From Impatiens glandulifera (lineage: Eukaryota > Streptophyta > Magnoliopsida > Ericales > Balsaminaceae), in contig NC_061867.1 in assembly GCF_907164915.1 (NCBI RefSeq), forward strand, positions 42,745,242 through 42,809,241: DNA of 64,000 nucleotides. Direction: 5' to 3'. The notes beneath the pieces were generated by a model. The model had not been told where the DNA came from, made no database searches, and saw nothing but the letters and a program-made list of their open reading frames with translations. The first letter of the stretch is position 1, and every line of letters starts with the position of its first letter. Positions 49,722 through 59,701 of this stretch are shown one piece after another. Both the position numbers and the translations under genes were made by a program.

Positions 49722-50110
49722 TTACAAATAACTCAAAGAAAATAGAAAATACGAAGAAACGAAATCATCGATTTGAGATGTTGATTCGAGGTATGTGTTA
49801 GACACATTTCCCTTAAAATAATTCCATCTTCTCCCATTTGTGCTGGAGTTTATCGTAGATGAATATTTCTCAGGGTTCAACGAATCTAATAGCGATTCTA
49901 CACTGAAATCATTACGCATTGAACTTGACCAGCGTACCTAAACTATCATCGGGTTTCAACAGAAAATGTCGAGCGAAGAACTCGAAGACTACTCACAAGA
50001 TAAGAGAGGACTTTTGAAATTCTAAAGTGAGAAATGATATAGATGATGTGTTGTGAGAATTAGATAGAAGGACTATTTATATTGTTGAAATAATAAACCA
50101 ACCATTAATC
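49722..50110 (-). other. promoter-like region with 65-codon frame, unassigned
   Basis: On the minus strand a TATA box (aatataaatagtcc, about 50072-50085) is followed by a pyrimidine-rich leader of about 150 bases, then an ATG frame (49919-49722, MRNDFSVESLLDSLNPEKYS ...). The composition is more gene-like than the flanks. The layout fits a retrotransposon LTR promoter or a truncated first exon. I do not recognise the peptide and cannot say that it is made. Confidence 0.25.
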
Positions 50111-50141
50111 ATTGATCCAACGGCTGACATTGATTGTCTCT

Positions 50142-50207
50142 TCATTGCCCTTTGCATTTATTCTTTAATAGGAATCATTGCCCTTTGCATTTATTCTTTA
50201 ATAGGAA
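50142..50207. repeat. 33 bp perfect tandem duplication
   Basis: tcattgccctttgcatttat ... ataggaa occurs twice in tandem (50142-50174, 50175-50207) with no difference. Confidence 0.93.
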
Positions 50208-50803
50208 AGACACGTTACATGACTTTTTCGAATTGCTAATAATTTTTTAACAATAATCTCATGAAGCTTATAATGACAATTAACAATATTGAATTAATTC
50301 AATTTGTTAATTTCTCCTTAAATAATTAAATGTTAAATAAATAATTAACAAATTAATTATTATAAATTTAATTATTTGGATCAAATTTCACTTTAATTCA
50401 CGTTTGAATTTCGTTTGAATTACATTTGATTTTATCTATTTAAATTCTCATTTTCATTCGTTAATAGAATTTATGAATTAATTTAAAATTTCAACATTTT
50501 ATTGAACCATACTATTATTGTACACTACTAAATAGCCCAAGAAAAACTAATTTATATAATACAATCAATATAGTAATTCAGTCAATTCTTCAATCAAATT
50601 ACAATTTCAAACGGAAAGAAAAACAATTGAAAATAACTTCAATTTTTTTATTTTATTTTTTGGAAAATAATTTAGCATCGTTAAATTTAAAAACACAAAA
50701 TGTTAAAAATAAATTAACATGAGTATAACCATGTTAGACAAGTCTTAACTTTGATTCTAAAGGAGGACATCAACAACAAGTAAGAGTTTGCCTAAGGTAA
50801 ATG
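50208..50803. other. AT-rich spacer, no gene seen
   Basis: Nothing recognisable; ends at the target duplication of the non-LTR-like element. Confidence 0.5.
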
Positions 50804-50846
50804 AATCTAACAACCTAATCCGACAACAAATTATTTCATCATGAAT

Positions 50847-51053
50847 ACACGAATAACACGATCAGCACGAACGACACGATCGGCACGATGGACACGAACG
50901 ACGGGAATTACACGATTTGCACGATATCAAGGTCACGGTTTGCTTATTGTGATCACGTTGTTAGTTACTCAGTGTCACTTGTCAAACATGTTCACACGAT
51001 CGGCACAATCGGCACAATCGACACAATCGGCACAATCGTCACGAACGACACGG
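50847..51053. repeat. 9 bp minisatellite, two blocks (cacgatcgg type)
   Basis: Block 1 (50847-50912) and block 2 (50994-51053) consist of 9-mers such as cacgatcgg, cacaatcgg, cacaatcga, cacgaacga. Being a multiple of three, it keeps frames open: one reads Thr/Arg/Ser-rich (RTTRSAR), another Gln/Ser-rich. It lies in the 5' region of the non-LTR-like element. Confidence 0.85.
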
Positions 51054-51258
51054 TATTGGCTCTAATTGCTAGGTCGGTCATTCATCTAAAAGCTTAGTTG
51101 GAAGGTTAAGGTTTTTAGTTTACCCTATTCTGTATAGCTAGGATTTCTAGTGTACTTTATTCTGTAATTGTTCTTCTTTGTTGCTTTGTTGCTTTGCTCT
51201 GTTTTTCAATAAAATGGGAAGAAAGAAAAAGCAATAAGTATAAGGAAGTCAAAAATTT

Positions 51259-52047
51259 TTGATGGAAGGTTTAATGGAGGTAGATGAAAAGAATAGGATT
51301 ACTGAAGAAATAATTCAGGAAAAATGGAATGCAACAAAGGTAAAGAACCAATTGTTGTTAAAAATTTTGAAGAAAATGCATCAAGAAAACAGGGGAAGAA
51401 ATAAGGAATTTGGAAGATTTGATATAATAAAAGAGCCAACCTGTTTGGTCTTAAAAACCAGATTACCAAACTCTTAATGCATGCTAAGAAGGGTGAAATC
51501 ACAATCAGTAAAGAGAAAGTTCAACAAATATTCATTATCTTCAAGACTGGAATTTACTAAAGAAAATAGAATATGAGGAAATAGTTAAATGGTCAGTTGA
51601 TGCAATGAAGGAGCTGATGAAGGCTCCCAAAACCAAGACATACACTATCAGTAGTAATTCAACATGGAAAGTCAACGAGGTATGGATGAATAAAGTAGAA
51701 AAGAAATCTGAAGACCAGGCCTAGAAAAGAAAAATGTACTTAGAGAATATACAAACAAAGGTAGAGGTACTCAACTCTCCTTTTGAATTCAAACTGCCTT
51801 CTAAAGTAGAGGAGAAATTTATTGAAGACTAGGAGTTTGTGGTGATTGGAAATTATGGGAAAAACAGAGTATCATTCCTAACTACCAAAGAGGTTCTAAT
51901 TAAATAGTGGGGAGAAAAGGGGCTTGAAAAAGTTTATGCAAACATACATGATCTCTAATTCCTACAGTTCAAAAAGGGCTCAAATCTGAAAGAAATCTTG
52001 GAGAATGAGCATACTTACATAAGATCAAATTGCATTAAGCTGGAAAA
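51259..52047 (+). pseudogene. DUF4283-type (LINE ORF1-like) protein, N-terminal half
   Basis: The first Met is at 51259 (MEGLMEVDEKNRITEEIIQE). The frame is broken at 51475 and later. Further pieces read EIVKWSVDAMKELMKAPKTK, then FVVIGNYGKNRVSFLTTKEV, LIK-stop-WGEKGLEKVYAN and FLQFKKGSNLKEILENEHTY. This follows the DUF4283 pattern (VGxFxGxRPS...LWG...V......FxFxF......vLexGPW). DUF4283 is found in LINE ORF1 and related retrotransposon proteins that bind nucleic acid. It is cut after KLEK by insertion of Copia element 2; the downstream half resumes at 56792. Confidence 0.6.
52043..52047. repeat. target-site duplication of Copia element 2, left copy
   Basis: GAAAA at 52043-52047 is repeated at 56787-56791 directly after the 3' LTR. 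Confidence 0.88.
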
Positions 52048-52413
52048 TGTTGAGTTATGGAGCCTACACTTATAATAAACTCTACATTGTTAATTAGAGT
52101 TTATTGGGTTTTCTTTTTGGTTTTGGACTTGGGCCTGACTAAAGTTATTTAGATTTTTTACCTGAATGTTTACCCTATAAATATGTAATTATTAAGGGTT
52201 TACATTGTTAAGACATAATTCTAGAGAGATAAAGTGTGAGGCAAAAACTATGTATTCCTTCTTCTTCTTCATAGTAAATCTGGCGGTGGCTGAAGTGGAT
52301 GTAGCTCAATTTGAGTGAACCACTATAAATCTGTGTGTTCTTGTAGTATTCTTTCTTGTGTTTTTACAGATTGTTTTCAAGCAGGTCGGATTTGGGAGAT
52401 ACAAATCCTAACA
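52048..52413 (+). mobile_element. 5' LTR of Copia element 2
   Basis: TGTTGAGTTATGG ... AATCCTAACA. A TATA-like cctataaatatg lies near 52172, followed by a pyrimidine-rich cttcttcttcttcat leader. Confidence 0.92.
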
Positions 52414-52415
52414 AC

Positions 52416-52427
52416 TGGTATCAGAGC
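52416..52427 (+). promoter_or_regulatory. primer-binding site of Copia element 2
   Basis: TGGTATCAGAGC, complementary to initiator Met-tRNA, two bases after the LTR end. Confidence 0.93.
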
Positions 52428-52456
52428 AACTAGGCTAGATCTAAGCATTGGAAATA

Positions 52457-55400
52457 ATGGCAAGTGAGAACAGTATAGGACATGGGATTGAAAGATTTGA
52501 TGGGACAGATTATGCCTTTTGGAGAATGCAGATTGAAGATTATCTCTATGGAAATAAGCTTCATGTTCCTTTGAGTGAGAAACCAGAGAATATGGATGAA
52601 GCTGAATGTAAACTCCTTGATTGACAGGTTTTGGGAGTTGTTCGATTGACGCTAGCCAAGACAGTTGCTCACAATGTAGCAAAGGAGAAGACCAACATGG
52701 GTCTGATGAAAGCTCTTTTTGATATGTATGAGAAACCATCTACTAACAACAAGGTACACTTAATGAAAAGACTCTTTTACTTAAGAATGATTGATGGTAC
52801 TTCTGTCACTACTCATTTGAATAAATTCAATACAATTGTGAATCAATTGCTATCCGTTGAGATTGATTTTGGGGATGAAGTTAGTGCCCTGATTTTGTTA
52901 GCATCTCTACCAAATAGTTGGGAACCTATGAGGGCAGCAATTAGTAATTCAGTTGGAAATGCTAAACTGAAATTTGTTGAAGTTAGAGATCGTATTCTTG
53001 CTGAAGAGGTTCGTAAAATTGATTCTGGTGAAACATTCAAAGGTTCTGCTCTGAATGTGGAAAACAGGGGAAGAGATAATGATAGAAATTTCAACCGAGG
53101 TAAGAGAAGATCTATGTCAAGGAGCAGGAGGAGTCAGTCCAAGTCTGGGAGGACATTTGAGTGCTGGAATTGTGGTAAACAGGGTCATTTAAAGAGGAAC
53201 TGCAAAGCACCGAAGAAAAATGGTGATGATAAAAATGATGCAGCCAACGTTGTTACAGAATCTGTCACTGATGCATTACTTCTGTCTGTTGATAACCCGA
53301 TAGATTCATGGGTTTTGGACTCAGGAGCGTCTTTCCACACCACTGCTCATAAAGAATTAATGGAGAATTATGTGGCTGGAAACTGTGGGAAAGTTTATCT
53401 CGCAGATGGTGAGCCACTGGATATTGTTGGCATTGGTGACATCAAATTGAAAATGGCAAATGATTCTGTTTGGAAGATTAATAAGGTGAGACACATTCCA
53501 GGTTTAATGCGCAGTCTGATTTCTGTTACACAACTTGATGAAGAACGTCACAATTTTAGTTGTGGAAATGGTGCGTGGAAGGTGACTAAAGGAGCAATTG
53601 TTGTTACTCGAGGTCACAAAACTGGAACGTTATACACGACTTCAACTTGCAGAGAAACAATTGCTGCTGTAGTTGATGACTCGAAGAACAGTGAGTTGTG
53701 GCATTGCAGGTTGGGCCATATGAGTGAAAAAGGGATGAAAATTCTTTTGAAGAATGGACAAAATCCAGAACTAAAGTCTGTTGAACATCAGTTATGCGAA
53801 AACTGCATTCTTGGAAAACAGAAATGGGTGAGTTTCTTAAAAATTGGGAAGGAGCTTTTGAAAGAAAGGCTAGAGTTGGTACATACTGATGTGTGGGGAC
53901 CTGCACCTGTTTCTTCTATTGGCGGATCACAATACTACGTGACATTTATAGAAGATTTGACAAAAATGTATGGGTATATTTTATGAAGCACAAGTCTGAA
54001 GTATTTGTTATTTTCAAGAAATGGAAGGCTTTAGTTGAAAATGAAACAAATCAGAAAGTTAAGTGCTTGAGATCCGACAATAGAAGTGAATATATCAATT
54101 TAGATTTCAAAGAGTATTGTGTTGTGAATGGGATCAGTATGGTGAAGATTGTTCCCTGAACGCCTCAAGAAAATGGAGTAGTTGAACGAATGAATCGAAC
54201 ATTGAACGAGCGTGCTAGAAGCATGAGATTGCATGCAGGGATGCCTAAAACCTTCTGGGCAAAAGCTATTAATACTGCTGCCTATTTGATAAACAGGGGA
54301 CCCTCTGTTCCTCTTGAATTCAGAATTCCTGAAGAAGCTTGGAGCAATAAAAAGGTAAACCTTTCTTATTTGAAAGTGTTTGGTTGTTTATCATATGTTC
54401 ATATTAATGAATGTGATAGAGGCAAGCTTGATCCAAAGTCTAATAAATGTTTTTTCATTGGTTATGGTGATATCGAGTTTGGTTATCGTTTCTGGGATAA
54501 TCAAAATCGAAAGATCATTCGTAGCAGAAATGTTATCTTTAATGAACAGGTTCTCTACAAAGATTGTGTTGGGAAGACATAAGATGGTGATTCCAAGTTG
54601 GAAGAGACTGGTACAATCGATTTAAGAGAATTTTCAGCTGAATATATACCGGTTGTCGAAGAAGAACAATGTGTTGTTGAAGATGAAATCATTGAGAACG
54701 TGGCCGTAGCGGTAAATCAGCAAACACCGGTTATACAAATGAGAAGATCATCAAGGAATCGAAAACCAGTTGAGAGGTGGTCTTCATCTCTAAACTATAT
54801 CTTGTTGACAGATAGAGGTGAACTTGAATGTTATGAGGAAGCAATACAATCTGATGAATCAATTAAGTGGGAGTCTGCTATGAAAGATGAGATGAATTCT
54901 TTTATGTTGAATCAGACTTGGGAGCTCACTGAGCTACCAAAGGGAAAGAAAGCACTTCACAACAAATGGATCTTCAGGATTAAAGAAGAACATGATAAAA
55001 CCATGAGGTACAAGGCAAGGTTGGTTGTGAAAGGATTTGAACAGAAAAAAGGTATTGACTACAATGAAATCTTCTCTCTAGTAGTTAAATTGATGACAAT
55101 CAGAACTATTTTGAGTTTGGTTGAGAAAGAAGACCTTCATCTTCAACAAATGGATGTCAAAACTGCTTCTCTTCATGGTGATTTAGATGAAGAGAATTAT
55201 ATGCGACAACCAGAAGGATTTGAAATCAAAGGAAAAGATGAGCTTGTGTGTAATCTTCAGAAGAGTCTGTATGGTTTGAAACAGGCTTCAAGGCAATGGT
55301 ACAAGAAGTTCGATAGCTTCATGAAAAGTAACAATTTTCTAAGGTGTGAAGCTGATCATTGTTGTTATATCAAGAGATTTGATAAATCGTACATTATTAT

Positions 55401-56363
55401 GCTCCTCTACGTTGATGACATGTTGATTGCTAGAGCAAGCTTATATGAGATTAACAAGCTCAAGAAAGAGTTGTCTGAAAAGTTTGCAATGAAGGATTTG
55501 GGTGCTGCTAAACAAATCCTTGGGATGAGAATTTTCAGGGATGAAGAAGTTCTCAAGCTTTCACAAGAAGAATATGTGAAGAAAGTTCTTAGCAGGTTCA
55601 ACTTGTATGATGCAAAACCAGTTACTACCCCCTTAGCTAGTCACTTCAGACTATGTAAAGATCAGTCGCCTTCAACAGAGGAGGAGAAAAATTACATGGC
55701 CACTATTTCGTATGCCTCTGCCATTGGTTGTATTATGTGTGCGATGGTTTGCACAAGACCAGACATAGCACATGCAGTGGGAGTTGTTAGCAGATTCATA
55801 AACAATTCAGGTAGACAACATTGGGAAGCAGTAAAGTGCATACTACGATACTTAAGAAGAAGTACAGGTCTCTCTTTGTGTTTTCGAAAGTCTAATATGG
55901 GTTTGGAAGGATATGTTGATGCTAACAATGGTGGTGATGTTGATAGTAGGAAGAGTACAACAGGGTATATTTATACTCTAGGAGGTACTGTAATCAATTG
56001 GGTTTCAAAATTGCAGAAGATTGTTGCTCTTTCTAGTTGTGAGGCAGAGTATGTTGCTGTGACAGAAGCTGCTAAGGAAATGATGTGGTTACAACCTTTT
56101 TGTGAGAATTGGGTCAAGACTACGAGGGAAGTATGTTGCGATGCGACAGTCAAAGTGCCATTCATTTGGCAAAGAATCCTGTTTATCATGGCAGGACGAA
56201 GCATATACAGGTCTGTTATCATTTCATCCGGTCAGCTTTAGAAGATGGAGTATTAGCTCTTGAGAAGATTCCCAGGAGTGAGAATCTAGCTGATATGTTG
56301 ACGAAAATTGTGATAAATGAGAAACTGAAGTTGTGTGCAACTTCAGTTGGTCTTCTTCGTTAA
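52457..56363 (+). pseudogene. gag-pol polyprotein of Copia element 2, nearly intact
   Basis: The start is the ATG 30 bases after the primer site (MASENSIGHGIERFDGTDYA). Lesions: TGA at codon 56 (52622-52624), frameshift near 53965, TGA at 54157-54159, TAA at 54580-54582, frameshift near 56100. Domains in order: UBN2 gag; CCHC knuckle CWNCGKQGHLKRNC near 53162; protease DSGAS near 53320; GAG-pre-integrase LWHCRLGHMSEKG near 53695; integrase with VHTDVWG near 53879, RSDNRSEY near 54071 (Gly replaced by Arg) and ENGVVERMNRT near 54172; RT with QMDVKTASLHGDLDEE near 55150, LYGLKQASRQWY and YVDDM near 55411; RNase H ending ...LADMLTKIVINEKLKLC. About 1300 codons, the usual Copia length. Each enzyme domain is individually long and open. 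Confidence 0.93.
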
Positions 56364-56410
56364 GATACCGAATGGAAAGCCACTACCGATCGAGAGATGA
56401 TGAAGTTAGT

Positions 56411-56425
56411 CTCCAAGTGGGAGAT
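56411..56425 (+). promoter_or_regulatory. polypurine tract of Copia element 2
   Basis: ctccaagtgggagat directly upstream of the 3' LTR. Confidence 0.85.
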
Positions 56426-56786
56426 TGTTGAGTTATGGAGCCTACACTTATAATAAACTCTACATTGTTAATTAGAGTTTATTAGGTTTTCTTTTTGGTT
56501 TTGGACTTGGGCCTGACTAAAGATATTTAGGTTTTTTACCTGAATGTTTACCCTATAAATATGTAATTATTAAGGGTTTACATTATGAAGACAGAATTCT
56601 AGAGAGATAAAGTGTGAGACAAAATTATGTATTCCTTCTTCTTCATAGTAAATCTGGTGGTGGCTGAAGTGGATGTAGCTCAATTTGAGTGAACCACTAT
56701 AAATCTGTGTGTTCTTGTATTCTTCTTTCTTGTGTTTTTACAGATTATTTTCAAGCAGGTCGGATTTGAGAGATACAAATCTAACA
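56426..56786 (+). mobile_element. 3' LTR of Copia element 2
   Basis: TGTTGAGTTATGG ... AAATCTAACA, followed by the right GAAAA duplication. Confidence 0.92.
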
Positions 56787-56791
56787 GAAAA

Positions 56792-57570
56792 GTGGTCAAA
56801 AAACTGCCCAGATTTGGTTCAAGCTCTGGAACATTTCAGCCCACATGTACAATGCTGAAGCAATTAGTCACTTTGCAGGTACAATTGAGAAACCATTATA
56901 TATGGACCCAATAATTGTAGGAGGAGAGTACTTGTAATTTGCTAAAATTAGCATTGAAGTGCATCCTAGGAGGGTCTTGCCAATGAAAATGACAGTTGTT
57001 GACAAAAAAGGAAAGCACAATCTCATGGATATATCTTATGAATGGAAACCAAAAATGTGTGCTTTCTGTAATACTTTTCTACACAATAAATGTGATAAAG
57101 ATAAAGAAGAAGAGTAGAAAAGCCAGGAAACATAAAAGAAAAAGAAGGAAACAGGGGAGGCTAAACTCAAAGATTAAACATTTGTAGAAGAAAGTAAGAT
57201 TGATTCTGAGAAAAAGGAAAGCAACGAAAGAAAGAAAGTAAAGGGAATCAAGGTGAAGTGGAGAAGAAAATTTTTGTAATGCAAAGGATTAGGATGAAAA
57301 AGGACGATGAACTTCAAGTTGTTGTTGAGGAAACTCAACATGATACACCCAGAATTTTAAAGCTGAAACAAAGAATTTTGAAGCCAATAAAGAAGATTCC
57401 AAAACTGGTGTGGAGTCTGAAGCTGAAGCCGAAGATAAGGAATATACGAATACATAAATTCAAGTTGAAGATAACAAAGGTAAAAGCTCTGAAATTTTCA
57501 AAAACAATTCTTAATTTCTATCAAATCAGAACGGGCTCGTACAAAGAGAGAATTCAAAATGAGAAATAAC
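56792..57570 (+). pseudogene. DUF4283-type protein, C-terminal half with zinc knuckle
   Basis: It resumes the interrupted frame (KWSKNCPDLVQALEHFSPHV), then shifts to MYNAEAISHFAGTIEKPLYM, DPIIVGGEYL-stop-FAKISI, EVHPRRVLPMKMTVVDKKGK and MDISYEWKPKMCAFCNTF, followed by HNKC. This is the pattern of LINE ORF1/DUF4283 proteins: an AIGKPLFxD...YARVCVE segment and then a zf-CCHC_4-type YEWxPxxCxxCxxFGHxxxxC, here with one Cys/His ligand arrangement decayed. A Lys-rich tail runs to about 57570. Stops are present. No reverse transcriptase follows. Confidence 0.62.
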
Positions 57571-57896
57571 AATACTTATCATCCTATTCAATACAATCTC
57601 CTTTTATTGTTAAAGGAAGATGAAGAGAAAGAGAAAGGGGAAGGAGAAGAAGACCTCTCAATGAAGATAGATGGCATGTGAAAATCTCAGACTGGGATAG
57701 TTAGATTAGAATGTAGTCTTTTTTGTTTGTAATCTTTGTTTTTTAGAATGTATGAATGCTACTAATCAATTTTTTTTAGGATTTTTTGATTTTCATCCTT
57801 AATCATAGCTAGAGTTTGTCTAGCTTTGATTTCTGACTCTCCCACTTTTGAGATTTTAATGAAATGGTTTTAACAATTCCCCCTCCCCAAAAAATA
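57571..57896 (+). other. 3' region of the non-LTR-like element
   Basis: T-rich 3' untranslated-like sequence (ttttttgtttgtaatctttg) ending ccccctccccaaaaaa before the target duplication. Confidence 0.5.
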
Positions 57897-57912
57897 AATC
57901 TAACAACCTAAT

Positions 57913-58824
57913 GAAATACATTCAAAAGGAACTAACTACACATTTCTAAAATGCTTTATCGCGCCTTGAAATTGTTAGCTTGAGTGACTTTTTAAACGAG
58001 ATGCTCCAATTTCACAAAGAGTCCAATTTTATTCATTTATGGGAATTCTTCTTCTCAATGTATGCATGAGTGAGCTGCTGTCCACACTAATACTCTTTAG
58101 AAATAACTACCCCTTGCCTTAAAAATAGCCAGCTCCTTAATCTCACTCCACTCCTTTAGAACATTAATAATACTGATTTGAAGATGAAAGCAGACAACTT
58201 CCAAAGAGGTGATCCATATTCTCCTCCTCCCCACACAATAGGCATTTTGTATTTATCATTTTTTTTATCATTTTTTCTTTAAATATTGTTTTGTTGAGCT
58301 TACATTAACTGCAAAATATTTATTTCAATTTTTTTTTTATCAAATTTCAAGAGCTGCATAAATAAAAATGTAAGACAAAAATGCAATTTCCAAATACCAT
58401 TTAAGTAATGCAAAATTCCTAACACGACAAATAAATTATAAAAACAAAGCGACAATAAACGATAAAAATTAAATATCTAAAAATGAAATATAATAAACCA
58501 ACAATTTCAAATAAATTGCTTATAATTAAGCGATTTTTCTCCTCAAAATTCGATGAAATATAATTTTAATATTCTTATCAATTTTTTGACATATTTCAGA
58601 ATTTTGTTTTGAACAACGATGTTAAAACTAATAATAATATGCGGTTAGGTAATGTTATGTCGGTGATTAATGCTAGATTGTTATTTCATGTTCATCAATT
58701 ACATATTTATCACATTTATTGAATTATTTTTATTAGAGATTATTATTTTTAGCAACGGAAGGAAATGAGCAAATATTCATAGATATAAAAATATTACTTT
58801 TATATCAACAAGCAAAAGAAAATT
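57913..58824. other. AT-rich spacer, no gene seen
   Basis: No recognisable coding or element ends. Confidence 0.5.
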
Positions 58825-59560
58825 TGTATCAACAATATTGTAACTTTTTTATACTAGCTAGATTAACCCTTGCATTTTATAATGTCAAATGAATTCTATA
58901 TTCTTAACTTTTGATTTTGAAAAACTAAATAATATTGTTTTAAGTTTAAAAAAAAGTTTAATTATATAAAGGAATTGTAATAAATAGAAAAAATATATTT
59001 AAATTCTAATAACCTTTTTTATATATAATTACTAAAAGAAGATGGAAAATTAAGGAAAAAAATAATTGTATAATCTATATGAGATCTCCTTCATTTATAA
59101 TGGGATTATACTAACAAATTAATTAAAAAAACTAAATAAAATTGTTTTTAAGTTTAAAAAAAAGTTTATTTATATAAAGGAATTATAATAAATAGATAAA
59201 AAAAAATCAAATAACTTTCTTAAATAATTACTAAAAGAAGATAGAAAAATTAAGTAAAAAAAATAATGATGTAATCTATATCAATTGTATCAGCAATATT
59301 GTAACTTTCTTATACTAGATTAACACTTGCATTTTATAATGTTAAATGAATTCTATATTCTTAAATTTTGATTTTAAAAAAGTAAATGATATTGTTTTTA
59401 AGTTTAAAAAAAGTTTAATTATATAAAAGAATTGTAATAAATAGATAAAAATATATTTAAAGTCAAATAACTTTTTTTTATATAATTAAAAAAAGAAGAT
59501 AGGAAAATTAAGTAAAAAAACAATGTGTAATCTATGAGATCTCCTTAATTTTTAATTGGA
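58825..59560. repeat. tandem repeats upstream of the PMD frame
   Basis: The block gtatcaacaatattgtaact ... attctatattcttaa (58825-58915) recurs at 59287-59372. A second block, ataatattgttttaagttta ... gatctcctt, occurs three times (from about 58921, 59128 and 59378). The pattern suggests a ~460 bp duplication containing a ~205-250 bp repeat. Confidence 0.8.
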
Positions 59561-59596
59561 TCATATCAGCAAATGATACTGGGATCTCTATTTTCT

Positions 59597-59612
59597 ACAT
59601 ATATATTCAAAC
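59597..59612 (+). promoter_or_regulatory. TATA-like element before the PMD frame
   Basis: tacatatatattcaaac about 95-100 bases before the ATG, followed by a pyrimidine-rich leader (catcttcttcgtctatttc, cccctctctg-like). A typical plant promoter arrangement; not demonstrated. Confidence 0.45.
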
Positions 59613-59701
59613 TTTCATCTTCTTCGTCTATTTCACTTTTGCTGTATATCTCACTCAATAGCTATCACCCTCTCTGTTATCTGTTCTAAAGGTTTGCATC
59701 A

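Larger units (their letters stand above)
52048..56786 (+). mobile_element. Copia element 2 (Tork/Tnt1-like), complete with both LTRs
   Basis: 4739 bp. It has LTRs of 366 and 361 bp, an initiator Met-tRNA primer site, gag-pol, a polypurine tract and a perfect 5 bp target duplication GAAAA. The two LTRs differ by only a few substitutions and small indels (for example gttatttag against gatatttag, cttcttcttcttc against cttcttcttc), so the insertion is young relative to its host. The coding part has a few stops and two frameshifts, so it is not autonomous as it stands. It inserted into the DUF4283 frame of the surrounding element. Confidence 0.93.
50820..57896 (+). mobile_element. non-LTR-like element with a DUF4283-type ORF only, split by Copia element 2
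   Basis: The 16 bp AATCTAACAACCTAAT is present on both sides (50804-50819 and 57897-57912), extendable to 21 bp with one mismatch. A short A run (57889-57894) precedes the right copy. A long variable target duplication plus terminal A is the signature of LINE/SINE-type insertion, plus strand. Without Copia element 2 and its duplication the element is about 2.3 kb. It has a repetitive 5' region, a decayed DUF4283 plus zinc-knuckle frame, a Lys-rich tail and a 3' region. No endonuclease or reverse transcriptase is visible, so it is probably a non-autonomous, gag-like-only derivative. Confidence 0.65.

Noticed and set aside
50841..51065. 74-codon Arg/Thr/Ser-rich frame
   Set aside because: Due to the 9 bp minisatellite; no domain and low complexity.
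52377..52739. 120-codon minus-strand frame over the LTR/gag border of Copia element 2
   Set aside because: Antisense to LTR, primer site and gag; no independent support.
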